Origin: Flavimobilis soli
GTDB taxonomy: Bacteria; Actinomycetota; Actinomycetes; Actinomycetales; Cellulomonadaceae
Direction: 5' to 3'
Assembly (NCBI RefSeq): GCF_002564025.1
Contig: NZ_PDJH01000001.1
Coordinates: 1,984,001 to 2,048,000 of the forward strand
Length of the DNA stretch: 64,000 nt
A program made the translations under genes and the position numbers. This document shows positions 1 to 7,414 of the stretch, one piece after another. Every line of letters starts with the position of its first letter. The stretch's first letter is position 1. Below the pieces are notes generated by a model that saw only the letters and a program-made list of their open reading frames with translations, was not told where the DNA came from and did not search any database.

Positions 1-887
1 CGAGCCTCTTCGGCGTCCTCTTCCTGATCCCGGGGATGCTCGCCCCGCTGTCCGGGACGGAGGTCTTCGGCTGGCGGGTCCTCACCTCCCTGCCGGTCGC
101 GCTCGTCGTGCTCGCGCTCGCCCGCTGCCTGGGAGACGTCCGCGCCGTCGTGCGCCGCGTGCGCAGCGCCCCGCGCCTCGCCCTCGTGATCCTGCTCGAC
201 GCCGCGCTCCTCGGGGTCCAGCTCTGGCTGTTCAGCTGGGCGCCGATCGCGGGCCACGGTCTCGAGACCGCCCTCGGCTACCTGCTCTTGCCGCTCGTGA
301 TGGTGCTCGTCGGCGTCGTCATGCACGGCGAACGGGTGACGGCGCTGCGCGGCGGCGCCGTCGCCGCCGCCGGTGTCGCGGTCGCGGCGGCCTTCCTGCT
401 CGACGGCGGGCTGTCCTGGGTCACCGCGCTCGTCGCCCTCGGCTACCCGCTCTACTTCCAGGTGCGGCGTCGCTCAGGCCTCGACTCGAGCGGGGTGATG
501 CTCCTCGAGCTCGCGGTCCTCGTGCCCGTCGCCGGGGCGATCGTCGCGTCGGGCAGCTCGGTGCAGACGCTGGCCGCGCACCCGCGGCTGGTCCCCGTCG
601 TCGTGCTGCTCGGCGTCGTCAGCGGCGTCGCCACGCTCTTGTACCTGGCCGCGGCCCGCTGGCTCTCGTTCTCCGTGTTCGGCCTGCTCAGCTACCTCGA
701 GCCGGTCCTGCTCGTCGTCGTGTCGGTAGCGCTCCTGTCCGAGCCGTTCGCCGCGGTCGACTGGCTCGTCTACGGACCGATCCTCGCAGCGCTGGGGCTG
801 CTTTCCCTCGAGTCAGCGCGCGCCAGCCGGCGCAGCGTTCAGCGGGCGGCGCGTGCTCCGGTGCGCGAGCGCGTGCTCACCGCCTGA
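1..887 (+). CDS. EamA/RarD-like drug/metabolite transporter, 5'-truncated by the window edge
   Basis: Polytopic inner-membrane protein, open at the left edge with no stop upstream. The visible ATG at 36 is probably internal, because the frame continues to base 3 with hydrophobic codons. About eight or nine hydrophobic segments are visible. The EVFGWRVL motif near the start and the closing 'LSYLEPVLLV' helix resemble RarD-type members of the EamA family. Substrate cannot be read from sequence; family members export metabolites or drugs. It ends 16 bp before the convergent LacI gene, so it is not part of the galactoside operon. Confidence 0.8.
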   Translation, partial: SLFGVLFLIPGMLAPLSGTEVFGWRVLTSLPVALVVLALARCLGDVRAVVRRVRSAPRLALVILLDAALLGVQLWLFSWAPIAGHGLETALGYLLLPLVMVLVGVVMHGERVTALRGGAVAAAGVAVAAAFLLDGGLSWVTALVALGYPLYFQVRRRSGLDSSGVMLLELAVLVPVAGAIVASGSSVQTLAAHPRLVPVVVLLGVVSGVATLLYLAAARWLSFSVFGLLSYLEPVLLVVVSVALLSEPFAAVDWLVYGPILAALGLLSLESARASRRSVQRAARAPVRERVLTA

Positions 888-903
888 CGGAGCCCTGCTC
901 GGT

Positions 904-1932
904 TCAGGCCGAGTCGCGCCAGACGATCGGGGAGTCGAGCAGGACGCCGTCGCGCGGCACGTCCTGGCCCGCGAGCTGGGCGACGACGAGCTGGGCGGCG
1001 CGCTCGCCGACGCCGGCGGCGGGCTGGTGCACGGTCGACAGGGGCGGGAAGCAGCGCTCCGCCCAGGACGAGTCGTCGAAGCCGACGACACCGACGTCGT
1101 CGGGCACCGTGCGGCCAGAGCGGCGCAGCGCCGTGAGGACGCCCGCAGCGACGGCGTCGGACGCCGCGAAGATGCCGTCGACGTCGGGCGCGCGCTCGAG
1201 CAGCTCCTGGGTCGCGCGCAGGCCCGCGGTGTACTCGTAGAGGGGGATCTCGACGACGAGGTCCGGGTCGAACGTGTCGCCGAGGGCCTCCTTGAAGCCG
1301 GCGAGGCGGTCGGCTCCCGAGTCGCGGTCGAGCGCGGCGGCGACCATCCCGACGCGCTTGCGCCCCGTCTTGGCGAGCTGTCGCGTGATGTCGCGTGCGG
1401 CGGTGAAGTTGTCGATGCCGACCCAGGGGAGCGGGACGGTCGTCTGGGGGTGGCCGACGAACGCTGCGGGGACGCCGAGGCGCACGACGGCGTCGGTGAT
1501 CGGGTCGGCGGCGCGCGCGGAGACGATGATGACGCCGTCGACGAAGCCGCCCGACAGGTAGCGGGTCACGCGTTCGGTGTCGCGGGCGGAGTCGGTGACG
1601 AGGCAGACCATCTGCAGGTCGGCGTCGGACAGGACGGTGTTGGCGCCGAGCATGATCGCGCCGATGTTCGGGTCCTCGAGGAACAGCGCGTGGGGCTCGT
1701 GGACGATGAAGCCGACCGCTCGGGAGCGCTGCATGACGAGGTTGCGCGCGGCGGTGTTGGGGACGTACCCGACGGTGCGGATGGCGGCCTCGATCGCGGC
1801 GCGGGCCTGCTCGGAGACGTATCCGCCGTTGAGGACACGGCTGACCGTGCCGCGGGAGACGCCCGCCTCGCGGGCGACGTCGTGCACCGTCGCACGACGC
1901 CGGGAAGGTTGCGGTTCGGTCACGACGCCCAT
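904..1932 (-). CDS. LacI-family transcriptional repressor of the adjacent galactoside operon
   Basis: A 342-residue regulator in the LacI/GalR size range. The N-terminal helix-turn-helix is clear (VHDVAREAGVSRGTVSRVLN, about residues 15-34) and is followed by a periplasmic-binding-protein-like effector domain. I chose the ATG at 1932 because it places the helix-turn-helix at the usual distance from the N-terminus; longer reading upstream runs through the palindromic control region. The gene diverges from the GH42 beta-galactosidase, so it most likely represses that operon and releases DNA on binding a galactoside. The effector is inferred from context. Confidence 0.92.
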   Translation of the reverse strand: MGVVTEPQPSRRRATVHDVAREAGVSRGTVSRVLNGGYVSEQARAAIEAAIRTVGYVPNTAARNLVMQRSRAVGFIVHEPHALFLEDPNIGAIMLGANTVLSDADLQMVCLVTDSARDTERVTRYLSGGFVDGVIIVSARAADPITDAVVRLGVPAAFVGHPQTTVPLPWVGIDNFTAARDITRQLAKTGRKRVGMVAAALDRDSGADRLAGFKEALGDTFDPDLVVEIPLYEYTAGLRATQELLERAPDVDGIFAASDAVAAGVLTALRRSGRTVPDDVGVVGFDDSSWAERCFPPLSTVHQPAAGVGERAAQLVVAQLAGQDVPRDGVLLDSPIVWRDSA

Positions 1933-1950
1933 CGTATGTGCGGGCTCGGG

Positions 1951-1980
1951 TTGACGGGGCTGTCGACACGCTCTTAGTGT
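1951..1980 (+). promoter_or_regulatory. Predicted promoter of the galactoside operon
   Basis: TTGACG (1951-1956) and TAGTGT (1975-1980) are separated by 18 bp, a good match to a vegetative actinobacterial promoter. The -10 hexamer overlaps the first operator palindrome by 3 bp, as expected for a repressed promoter. The 5' leader to the beta-galactosidase ATG would be about 100 nt. Confidence 0.6.
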
Positions 1981-2041
1981 GTGCACGTTCACACATTTCT
2001 CGACGTCGAGAAACAGCACCACGTGTGTGCACGTGCACACA
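1978..2041. promoter_or_regulatory. Array of three 18-bp palindromes, putative LacI-family operators
   Basis: Three inverted repeats are packed into 64 bp. TGTGTGCACGTTCACACA (1978-1995) has one mismatched pair. TTTCTCGACGTCGAGAAA (1996-2013) is a perfect palindrome that abuts the first. TGTGTGCACGTGCACACA (2024-2041) is perfect and shares its left half exactly with the first. Sites one and three therefore look like two operators of one regulator, with centres 46 bp apart. The middle palindrome has a different sequence and could bind a second factor. A central CG or AC/GT step is typical of LacI-family sites. The assignment to the neighbouring repressor is inference. Confidence 0.7.
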
Positions 2042-2084
2042 TGAGCCGGACCGCAGCGTCGCCGCCCGACAGACAGGACGAACC

Positions 2085-4136
2085 ATGTCGTTCCCACGCA
2101 CCCGAGGCACTGCCGCCCTCACCGGGGGAGGCATCGTGCTGGGCTGCGACTACAACCCGGAGCAGTGGGACCGCGACACCTGGCAGGAGGACGCGGCCCT
2201 CATGGCAGAGGCCGGCGTCGACCTCGTCGCGATCAACATCTTCGGCTGGTCCCGCCTCGAGCCCCGCCCCGGCGAGTACGACTGGACCGACCTCGACGAG
2301 GTCCTCGACCTCCTCCACTCCCACGGCATCCGCGTCAACCTCGGCACCGGCACGGCCTCACCACCCCCGTGGCTCTCGACCCTCCACCCCGAGACGCTCC
2401 CCGTCACCGCCGACGGCACCCGCCGCTTCCCCGGCGGCCGCCAGGGCTACTGCCCCAGCTCGCCCGTGTTCCGTGAGCTCTCCCTCAGGCTCGTCGAGCA
2501 GGTCGCCACCCGCTACGGCAACCACCCCGCCGTCGCGCTCTGGCACGTCTCCAACGAGCTCGGCTGCCACAACGCCCTGTGCTGGTGCGACGTCTCCGCC
2601 GACGCCTTCCGCGCCTGGCTGCGCGAGCGCTACACGACGATCGACGCGCTCAACGCCGCCTGGGGAACGAGCTTCTGGTCCCAGCGCTACGCCTCCTGGG
2701 ACGAGGTCGGCACGCCCCGCGCCACGATCTCCTTCCGCAACCCCGGGCAGACCCTCGACTTCCACCGCTTCAGCTCCGACACCGCCCGCGAGCAGCTGCG
2801 AGCCGAGTCAGCCGTCCTGCGCCGCCTCTCCAGCGCGCCCGTGACCACGAACTTCATGGTCACCGCCCACATCCGCAACCTCGACTACTGGACCTGGCTC
2901 GACGACGTCGACGTCGTCGCCAACGACCACTACCTCGACCACCGCCTCGCCGACCCGGTCTCCGAGCGCGCGCTCGCCGCCGACCTCACGCGCGGCCTCG
3001 CCGGTGGCGACCCCTGGCTCCTCATGGAGACCGCGCCCGGCGCGGTCAACTGGCAGCCCGTCAACCTCGCGCACGAGGCCGGCGGACTCACCCGGGCCGC
3101 CCTCACCCACGTCGCCCGCGGCGCCGACGGCATCTGCTTCTTCCAGTGGCGCGCCAGCCGTCAGGGCTCCGAGAAGTTCCACTCGGCGATGCTCCCGCAC
3201 GCAGGCACCGACTCCGAGGGATGGCGGCAGATCCTCACCCTCTCCGCAGACCTCGACTCGCTCGAGGAGGTCGTCGGCTCCCGCGTCGACGCCGACGTCG
3301 CGCTCGTCTTCAGCTGGGAGTCCTGGTGGGCCGCCGACGGCGAGACCCGCCCCAGCCAGGCGACCGACTACCTCACCCAGGTGCACGACGCCTACCGCGC
3401 GCTCTACGACGAGGGCGTGAGCGTCGACGTCGTCGCCCCCGGCGCCGACCTCAGCGGCTACCGCCTCGTCGTCGTGCCAGGCCTCTACCTCGTGCGCGAC
3501 GCGCACGCCGAGGCGCTCGAGGACTACGTCCGCCGCGGCGGCCACGCCCTCGTCACCTGGTTCTCGGGAATCGTCGACGAGGACGACCGCGTGCGGCTCG
3601 GCGGCTACCCGGGCGCCTTCCGCGACCTCCTCGGCGTACGCTCCGACGAGATGAGACCCGTCAGCCCTGGTCAGAAGCTTCACCTCTCCGACGGCGGGGC
3701 CGCCCGTCTCTGGTCCGAGAACGTCCGCACGACGACCGCGACCGCCGTCGTCACGCACCTCGACGGACCCGCCGCCGGCGGTCCCGCGCTCACGCGCAAC
3801 ACGCACGGCGACGGCGTCGCCTGGTACCTCGCCACCGCGCCCGACGACGCGACCTACCGCGGCGTGGTCCGCCGCCTCGTCGCGGAGGCGGGCGTCGCCC
3901 GCGCGACCGACGTGCTCGACGGCGCTGACGGCGCCCGGGTCGAGGTCGTCCACCGCACCCGCGGCGACCACCGCTGGACGTTCGTCGTCAACCACGGTGC
4001 CGAGGCCGTCACCTACCGGGGCCACGGCCTCGAGCTGCTCACCCACGAACCCGTCGACGGCGAGCTGACCGTCCCGGCAGGCGCCGTGCGCGTCGTCCGC
4101 GTCGCACCGCGACGCGAGAACGAGGAGGACCGATGA
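2085..4136 (+). CDS. GH42 beta-galactosidase
   Basis: Cytoplasmic beta-galactosidase of glycoside hydrolase family 42, 683 residues (normal length), with no signal peptide. The N-terminal TIM barrel starts at GCDYNPEQW. The acid/base Glu is in SNELGC (E158) and the nucleophile in LMETAPG (E315). The cysteines in CHNALCWCD resemble the zinc-binding cluster of many GH42 enzymes. A trimerisation domain and a small C-terminal beta domain follow. The ATG at 2085 was chosen because of AGGACG just upstream and the family-like start; in-frame codons further upstream run through the operator. It overlaps the next gene by ATGA, so it is the first gene of the uptake operon. Confidence 0.95.
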   Translation: MSFPRTRGTAALTGGGIVLGCDYNPEQWDRDTWQEDAALMAEAGVDLVAINIFGWSRLEPRPGEYDWTDLDEVLDLLHSHGIRVNLGTGTASPPPWLSTLHPETLPVTADGTRRFPGGRQGYCPSSPVFRELSLRLVEQVATRYGNHPAVALWHVSNELGCHNALCWCDVSADAFRAWLRERYTTIDALNAAWGTSFWSQRYASWDEVGTPRATISFRNPGQTLDFHRFSSDTAREQLRAESAVLRRLSSAPVTTNFMVTAHIRNLDYWTWLDDVDVVANDHYLDHRLADPVSERALAADLTRGLAGGDPWLLMETAPGAVNWQPVNLAHEAGGLTRAALTHVARGADGICFFQWRASRQGSEKFHSAMLPHAGTDSEGWRQILTLSADLDSLEEVVGSRVDADVALVFSWESWWAADGETRPSQATDYLTQVHDAYRALYDEGVSVDVVAPGADLSGYRLVVVPGLYLVRDAHAEALEDYVRRGGHALVTWFSGIVDEDDRVRLGGYPGAFRDLLGVRSDEMRPVSPGQKLHLSDGGAARLWSENVRTTTATAVVTHLDGPAAGGPALTRNTHGDGVAWYLATAPDDATYRGVVRRLVAEAGVARATDVLDGADGARVEVVHRTRGDHRWTFVVNHGAEAVTYRGHGLELLTHEPVDGELTVPAGAVRVVRVAPRRENEEDR

Positions 4137-5074
4137 GCAGCCCGACCGTCACACCGGCCGTCGTGGGCGAGGCCCGCGCCGGGACGCCGGCCCGCCGCCG
4201 GCAGGGGAGCGGGCGCCAGCAGCGCGGCGTCCTGCCGATCTTCCTCGGACCCTTCGGCCTCCTGTTCGCGCTGTTCTACCTCCTGCCGATCGGCTACGCC
4301 GTCTACCAGTCGTTGCTCGTCGTCGAGCGCGAGGGCACGTTCGGCAAGGCGCGCGAGACGTTCGGGGGACTGACCCAGTACGGCCGCGTCTTCGAGGACG
4401 ACGCGTTCCGCGAGTCCGTCCTGCGCGTGCTGCTCTTCGGCATCGTCCAGGTGCCGATCATGCTCGGTCTCGCTCTCGTCCTCGCACTGCTTCTCGACTC
4501 CCCGCTCGTGCGCGGCAAGAAGTTCTTCCGGCTCGCGTTCTTCGCGCCGTACGCCGTCCCCGGCGTCGTCGCCGCGATCATGTGGGGCTTCCTCTACTCG
4601 CCGAACCTCTCGCCGCTGTCCGAGCTGACGAGCAAGGTCGGGTTCCTCTCCGCCGACCTCGTCCTGTGGTCGATGGCCAACGTCGTCACGTGGGTCTACG
4701 TCGGCTACAACATGCTGATCATCTACTCGTCGCTCCTCGCGATCCCCTCCGAGGTCTACGAGGCCGCGCGGCTCGACGGCGCCGGGCAGCTCCGCATCGC
4801 GTGGTCCGTCAAGATCCCGATGGTCGCCCCGGCGATCGTCCTGACGGCCGTGTTCTCGATCATCGGCACGCTCCAGCTGCTCGCCGAGCCCCAGGTGTTC
4901 CGCACCTTCTCCTCGGCCGTGACCAGCACGTACACGCCGAACCTCACCGTCTACTCGACGAGCGCCGTGCCCAACTTCCACCTCGCGGCGGCATTCTCGG
5001 TCGTCCTCGCCCTCGCGACGTTCGTCCTGTCCTTCACGTTCCTCAAGCTCACCCAGAGGAGGACCGACGCATGA
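4133..5074 (+). CDS. ABC sugar transporter permease, MalF/LacF-like
   Basis: A 313-residue integral membrane permease with six predicted membrane segments after a basic, cytoplasmic N-terminus of about 40 residues. The EAA loop that docks the ATPase is visible as YEAARLDGAGQLRIAWSVKI (about residues 205-224). The start overlaps the beta-galactosidase stop (ATGA) and its stop overlaps the next permease start, so the three are translationally coupled. No ATPase gene lies in the operon, as is common in actinobacteria, where one shared MsiK-type ATPase serves several sugar importers. Confidence 0.93.
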   Translation: MSSPTVTPAVVGEARAGTPARRRQGSGRQQRGVLPIFLGPFGLLFALFYLLPIGYAVYQSLLVVEREGTFGKARETFGGLTQYGRVFEDDAFRESVLRVLLFGIVQVPIMLGLALVLALLLDSPLVRGKKFFRLAFFAPYAVPGVVAAIMWGFLYSPNLSPLSELTSKVGFLSADLVLWSMANVVTWVYVGYNMLIIYSSLLAIPSEVYEAARLDGAGQLRIAWSVKIPMVAPAIVLTAVFSIIGTLQLLAEPQVFRTFSSAVTSTYTPNLTVYSTSAVPNFHLAAAFSVVLALATFVLSFTFLKLTQRRTDA

Positions 5075-5958
5075 TCGCGCCGCTCTCTGCAGGCCCCGAG
5101 ACGTCTGCCCGCCGCGGCGTCACGGAGAACCCGCTGTCGCGCCTCGCCGCGATGGCCGTCATGGGCCTCGCCACGATCTACTTCCTCTTCCCGATCTGGT
5201 GGCTGTTCGTCTCCTCGACGAAGGACCGCGGCCAGTTCACGAGCACCAACCCGATGTGGTTCGCCGACTGGGCGCTGTGGGACAACGTCAAGGCCGTCCT
5301 CACGTACCGCGACGGCGTCTACCTCCAGTGGATCCTCAACTCGCTCTTGTACACGATCGGCGGCGCGCTCATCGGCACCGTCCTCGCGGGCATGTGCGGG
5401 TACGCGCTCGCCAAGTACCGCTTCCGCGGCCGTGAGGCGCTGTTCAACATCGTGCTCGGCGGCGTGCTCGTCCCGGCGACCGCGCTCGCCCTCCCGCTCT
5501 TCCTGATCTTCAGCCGCGTCGAGCTCACCAACACGTTCTGGGCGGTGTTCCTGCCGAGCCTCGTGAGCCCGTTCGGCGTCTACCTGACCCGGATCTACTC
5601 CGCGTCGTCGGTCCCCGACGAGCTGCTCGAGGCCGCGCGCCTCGACGGCTCGGGCGAGGTCCGCACCTTCTTCACGATGTCGGTGCGGCTCATGGTGCCG
5701 GCGCTCGTCACCGTGTTCCTGTTCCAGTTCGTCGCGATCTGGAACAACTTCTTCCTGCCGCTGATCATGCTGCGGGACGAGTCGCTCTTCCCCGTCACCC
5801 TGGGCATCTACACGTGGAACACCCAGGTCAACCAGATCCCCGAGCTGCGCGGCTACGTGCTCGTCGGGGCCCTCCTGTCCGTCGTCCCGCTCATCGCGCT
5901 GTTCCTGCTGCTCCAGCGGTTCTGGCGCAACGGCCTGGGCGCCGGCTCCATCAAGTAG
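5071..5958 (+). CDS. ABC sugar transporter permease, MalG/LacG-like
   Basis: Second permease of the importer, 295 residues with six predicted membrane helices and the EAA motif LEAARLDGSGEVRTFF. The ATG at 5071 overlaps the previous stop (ATGA) and has a strong AGAGGAGGA ribosome site at 5055-5063. Together with the preceding permease it should form the membrane channel for galactosides delivered by the lipoprotein encoded next. It ends before a strong hairpin that separates the membrane genes from the binding-protein gene. Confidence 0.93.
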   Translation: MIAPLSAGPETSARRGVTENPLSRLAAMAVMGLATIYFLFPIWWLFVSSTKDRGQFTSTNPMWFADWALWDNVKAVLTYRDGVYLQWILNSLLYTIGGALIGTVLAGMCGYALAKYRFRGREALFNIVLGGVLVPATALALPLFLIFSRVELTNTFWAVFLPSLVSPFGVYLTRIYSASSVPDELLEAARLDGSGEVRTFFTMSVRLMVPALVTVFLFQFVAIWNNFFLPLIMLRDESLFPVTLGIYTWNTQVNQIPELRGYVLVGALLSVVPLIALFLLLQRFWRNGLGAGSIK

Positions 5959-5985
5959 GTCCGCACCTCCCCGTACGTCCCAGCA

Positions 5986-6012
5986 GCCGGGCGGTCGCCC
6001 TGACCGCCCGGC
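5986..6012 (+). other. Intercistronic hairpin between permease and binding-protein genes
   Basis: Perfect 11-bp stem GCCGGGCGGTC / GACCGCCCGGC with a 5-nt loop and no U-tract, in the 110-bp gap after the second permease. In comparable operons such stems protect or attenuate mRNA so that the binding protein is made in excess. That role is inferred. Confidence 0.55.
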
Positions 6013-6068
6013 AGGCACATGACCCGTCGCCCGGCGCCTGCCGGGAGGCCACAGAGAGGAACCAGACG

Positions 6069-7412
6069 ATGTACCCCAGCAAGCGAGCGGTCAAGGTCGC
6101 CCTGCTCACCGCTGTCACCCTCGCCTCGAGCGCAGCCCTCGTGGCGTGCTCGGACGACGCGGAGACGCCGACGACGCCCGACGCCTCGGCGTGCGCCCCT
6201 TCCGAGGGCAAGGTCGACCTGACCTTCACCTCGTGGATCCCGGGCATCGAGGACGTCGTCGACATCTGGAACAAGGCCAACCCGGACATCCAGGTGACGG
6301 TGCAGACCGGCCCCAACGGCAATTCCGGCACCTACACGAACTTCTTCAACCAGCTCAAGGCCGGCAACGCCCCTGACCTCGGGCAGATCGAGTACGACGC
6401 GCTGCCGAACTTCCGCGTCCAGGACGGCCTCGTCGACCTCGGCGCGTGCGACTTCGTCATCGACGCCAAGGCGGACTTCGTCGACTGGACCTGGAACCAG
6501 GTCAGCTTCGGCGAGGAGGGCCACGCGTACGCGGTCCCGCAGGACGCCGGCCCCATGGCCCTCTTCTACCGCAAGGACCTGTTCGAGAAGCACAACATCG
6601 GCGTGCCGACGACGTGGGCCGAGTACGCGGAGGCGGCCGAGAAGGTCCGCGAGCAGGGCGCGCACATCACGAACTTCTCGCAGGGCGACATCAACCAGTT
6701 CGCAGGCTTCGTGTGGCAGGCCGGCGGCTCGTGGTTCTCGAGCGACGACTCCGGGTGGACGGTCAACCTCACGGGCGACGAGTCGAAGAAGGTCGCCGAG
6801 TACTGGCAGGACCTGATCGACCGCGACCTCGTCTCGAGCAACCCGGCGTGGACGAGCGAGTGGGACAACGCCTACAACAAGGGCGACAACTGGACCTGGG
6901 TCTCGGCCGTCTGGGGTGCGAACTCGATCATGTCCGGCGCGCCTGACACCGCAGGCAAGTGGGCCGTCGCCCCGATGCCGCAGTGGGATGCCGGTCAGCA
7001 GGTCGCGGGCAACTGGGGCGGGTCCTCGACCGCGGTCCTCAAGGGCTCGAAGCACGTGTACGAGGCGGCCAAGTTCGCGCTGTGGCTCAACACGGACCCC
7101 GAGGCGCTCACGGCGCTCAACAAGGCGGCGAACCTCTACCCGGCAGCCAAGGAGGGCCTGAACCTCCCGGTCCTCAAGGAGGGCGTCGAGTTCTATGGTG
7201 GGCAGGCGATCTACGACGTCTTCGCCGAGGCGTCGGGCCAGGTCGCAGCCGACTTCACGTGGGGGCCGACGATGACGCAGACGTACGCGGACGTGTCCGA
7301 CGGCTTCAAGGGCGCCGTCTCCGGTTCCGGCACGCTGCTCGACGCGCTGACCTCCGCGCAAGCCTCGACCATCTCGACGCTCACGTCGCAGTCGATCCCG
7401 GTCAAGGAGTGA
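6069..7412 (+). CDS. Extracellular sugar-binding lipoprotein of the galactoside ABC importer
   Basis: A 447-residue family-1 solute-binding lipoprotein. The signal peptide (residues 1-26) ends in a lipobox LVAC with lipidated C27, followed by an acidic linker. The mature part begins VDLTFTSWIPG and has the tryptophan-rich character of oligosaccharide binders. The ATG at 6069 is preceded by AGAGAGGA. As a cell-surface lipoprotein it should capture galactosides and feed the two upstream permeases. It is followed with almost no gap by the alpha-galactosidase gene, which fits uptake of substrates of the raffinose or galacto-oligosaccharide type. The exact ligand is unknown. Confidence 0.92.
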   Translation: MYPSKRAVKVALLTAVTLASSAALVACSDDAETPTTPDASACAPSEGKVDLTFTSWIPGIEDVVDIWNKANPDIQVTVQTGPNGNSGTYTNFFNQLKAGNAPDLGQIEYDALPNFRVQDGLVDLGACDFVIDAKADFVDWTWNQVSFGEEGHAYAVPQDAGPMALFYRKDLFEKHNIGVPTTWAEYAEAAEKVREQGAHITNFSQGDINQFAGFVWQAGGSWFSSDDSGWTVNLTGDESKKVAEYWQDLIDRDLVSSNPAWTSEWDNAYNKGDNWTWVSAVWGANSIMSGAPDTAGKWAVAPMPQWDAGQQVAGNWGGSSTAVLKGSKHVYEAAKFALWLNTDPEALTALNKAANLYPAAKEGLNLPVLKEGVEFYGGQAIYDVFAEASGQVAADFTWGPTMTQTYADVSDGFKGAVSGSGTLLDALTSAQASTISTLTSQSIPVKE

Positions 7413-7414
7413 CG

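Noticed and set aside
5814..6068. Upstream in-frame extension of the sugar-binding lipoprotein
   Set aside because: It overlaps the permease gene and would bury the signal peptide; the ATG at 6069 with AGAGAGGA and a proper lipobox is clearly the start.
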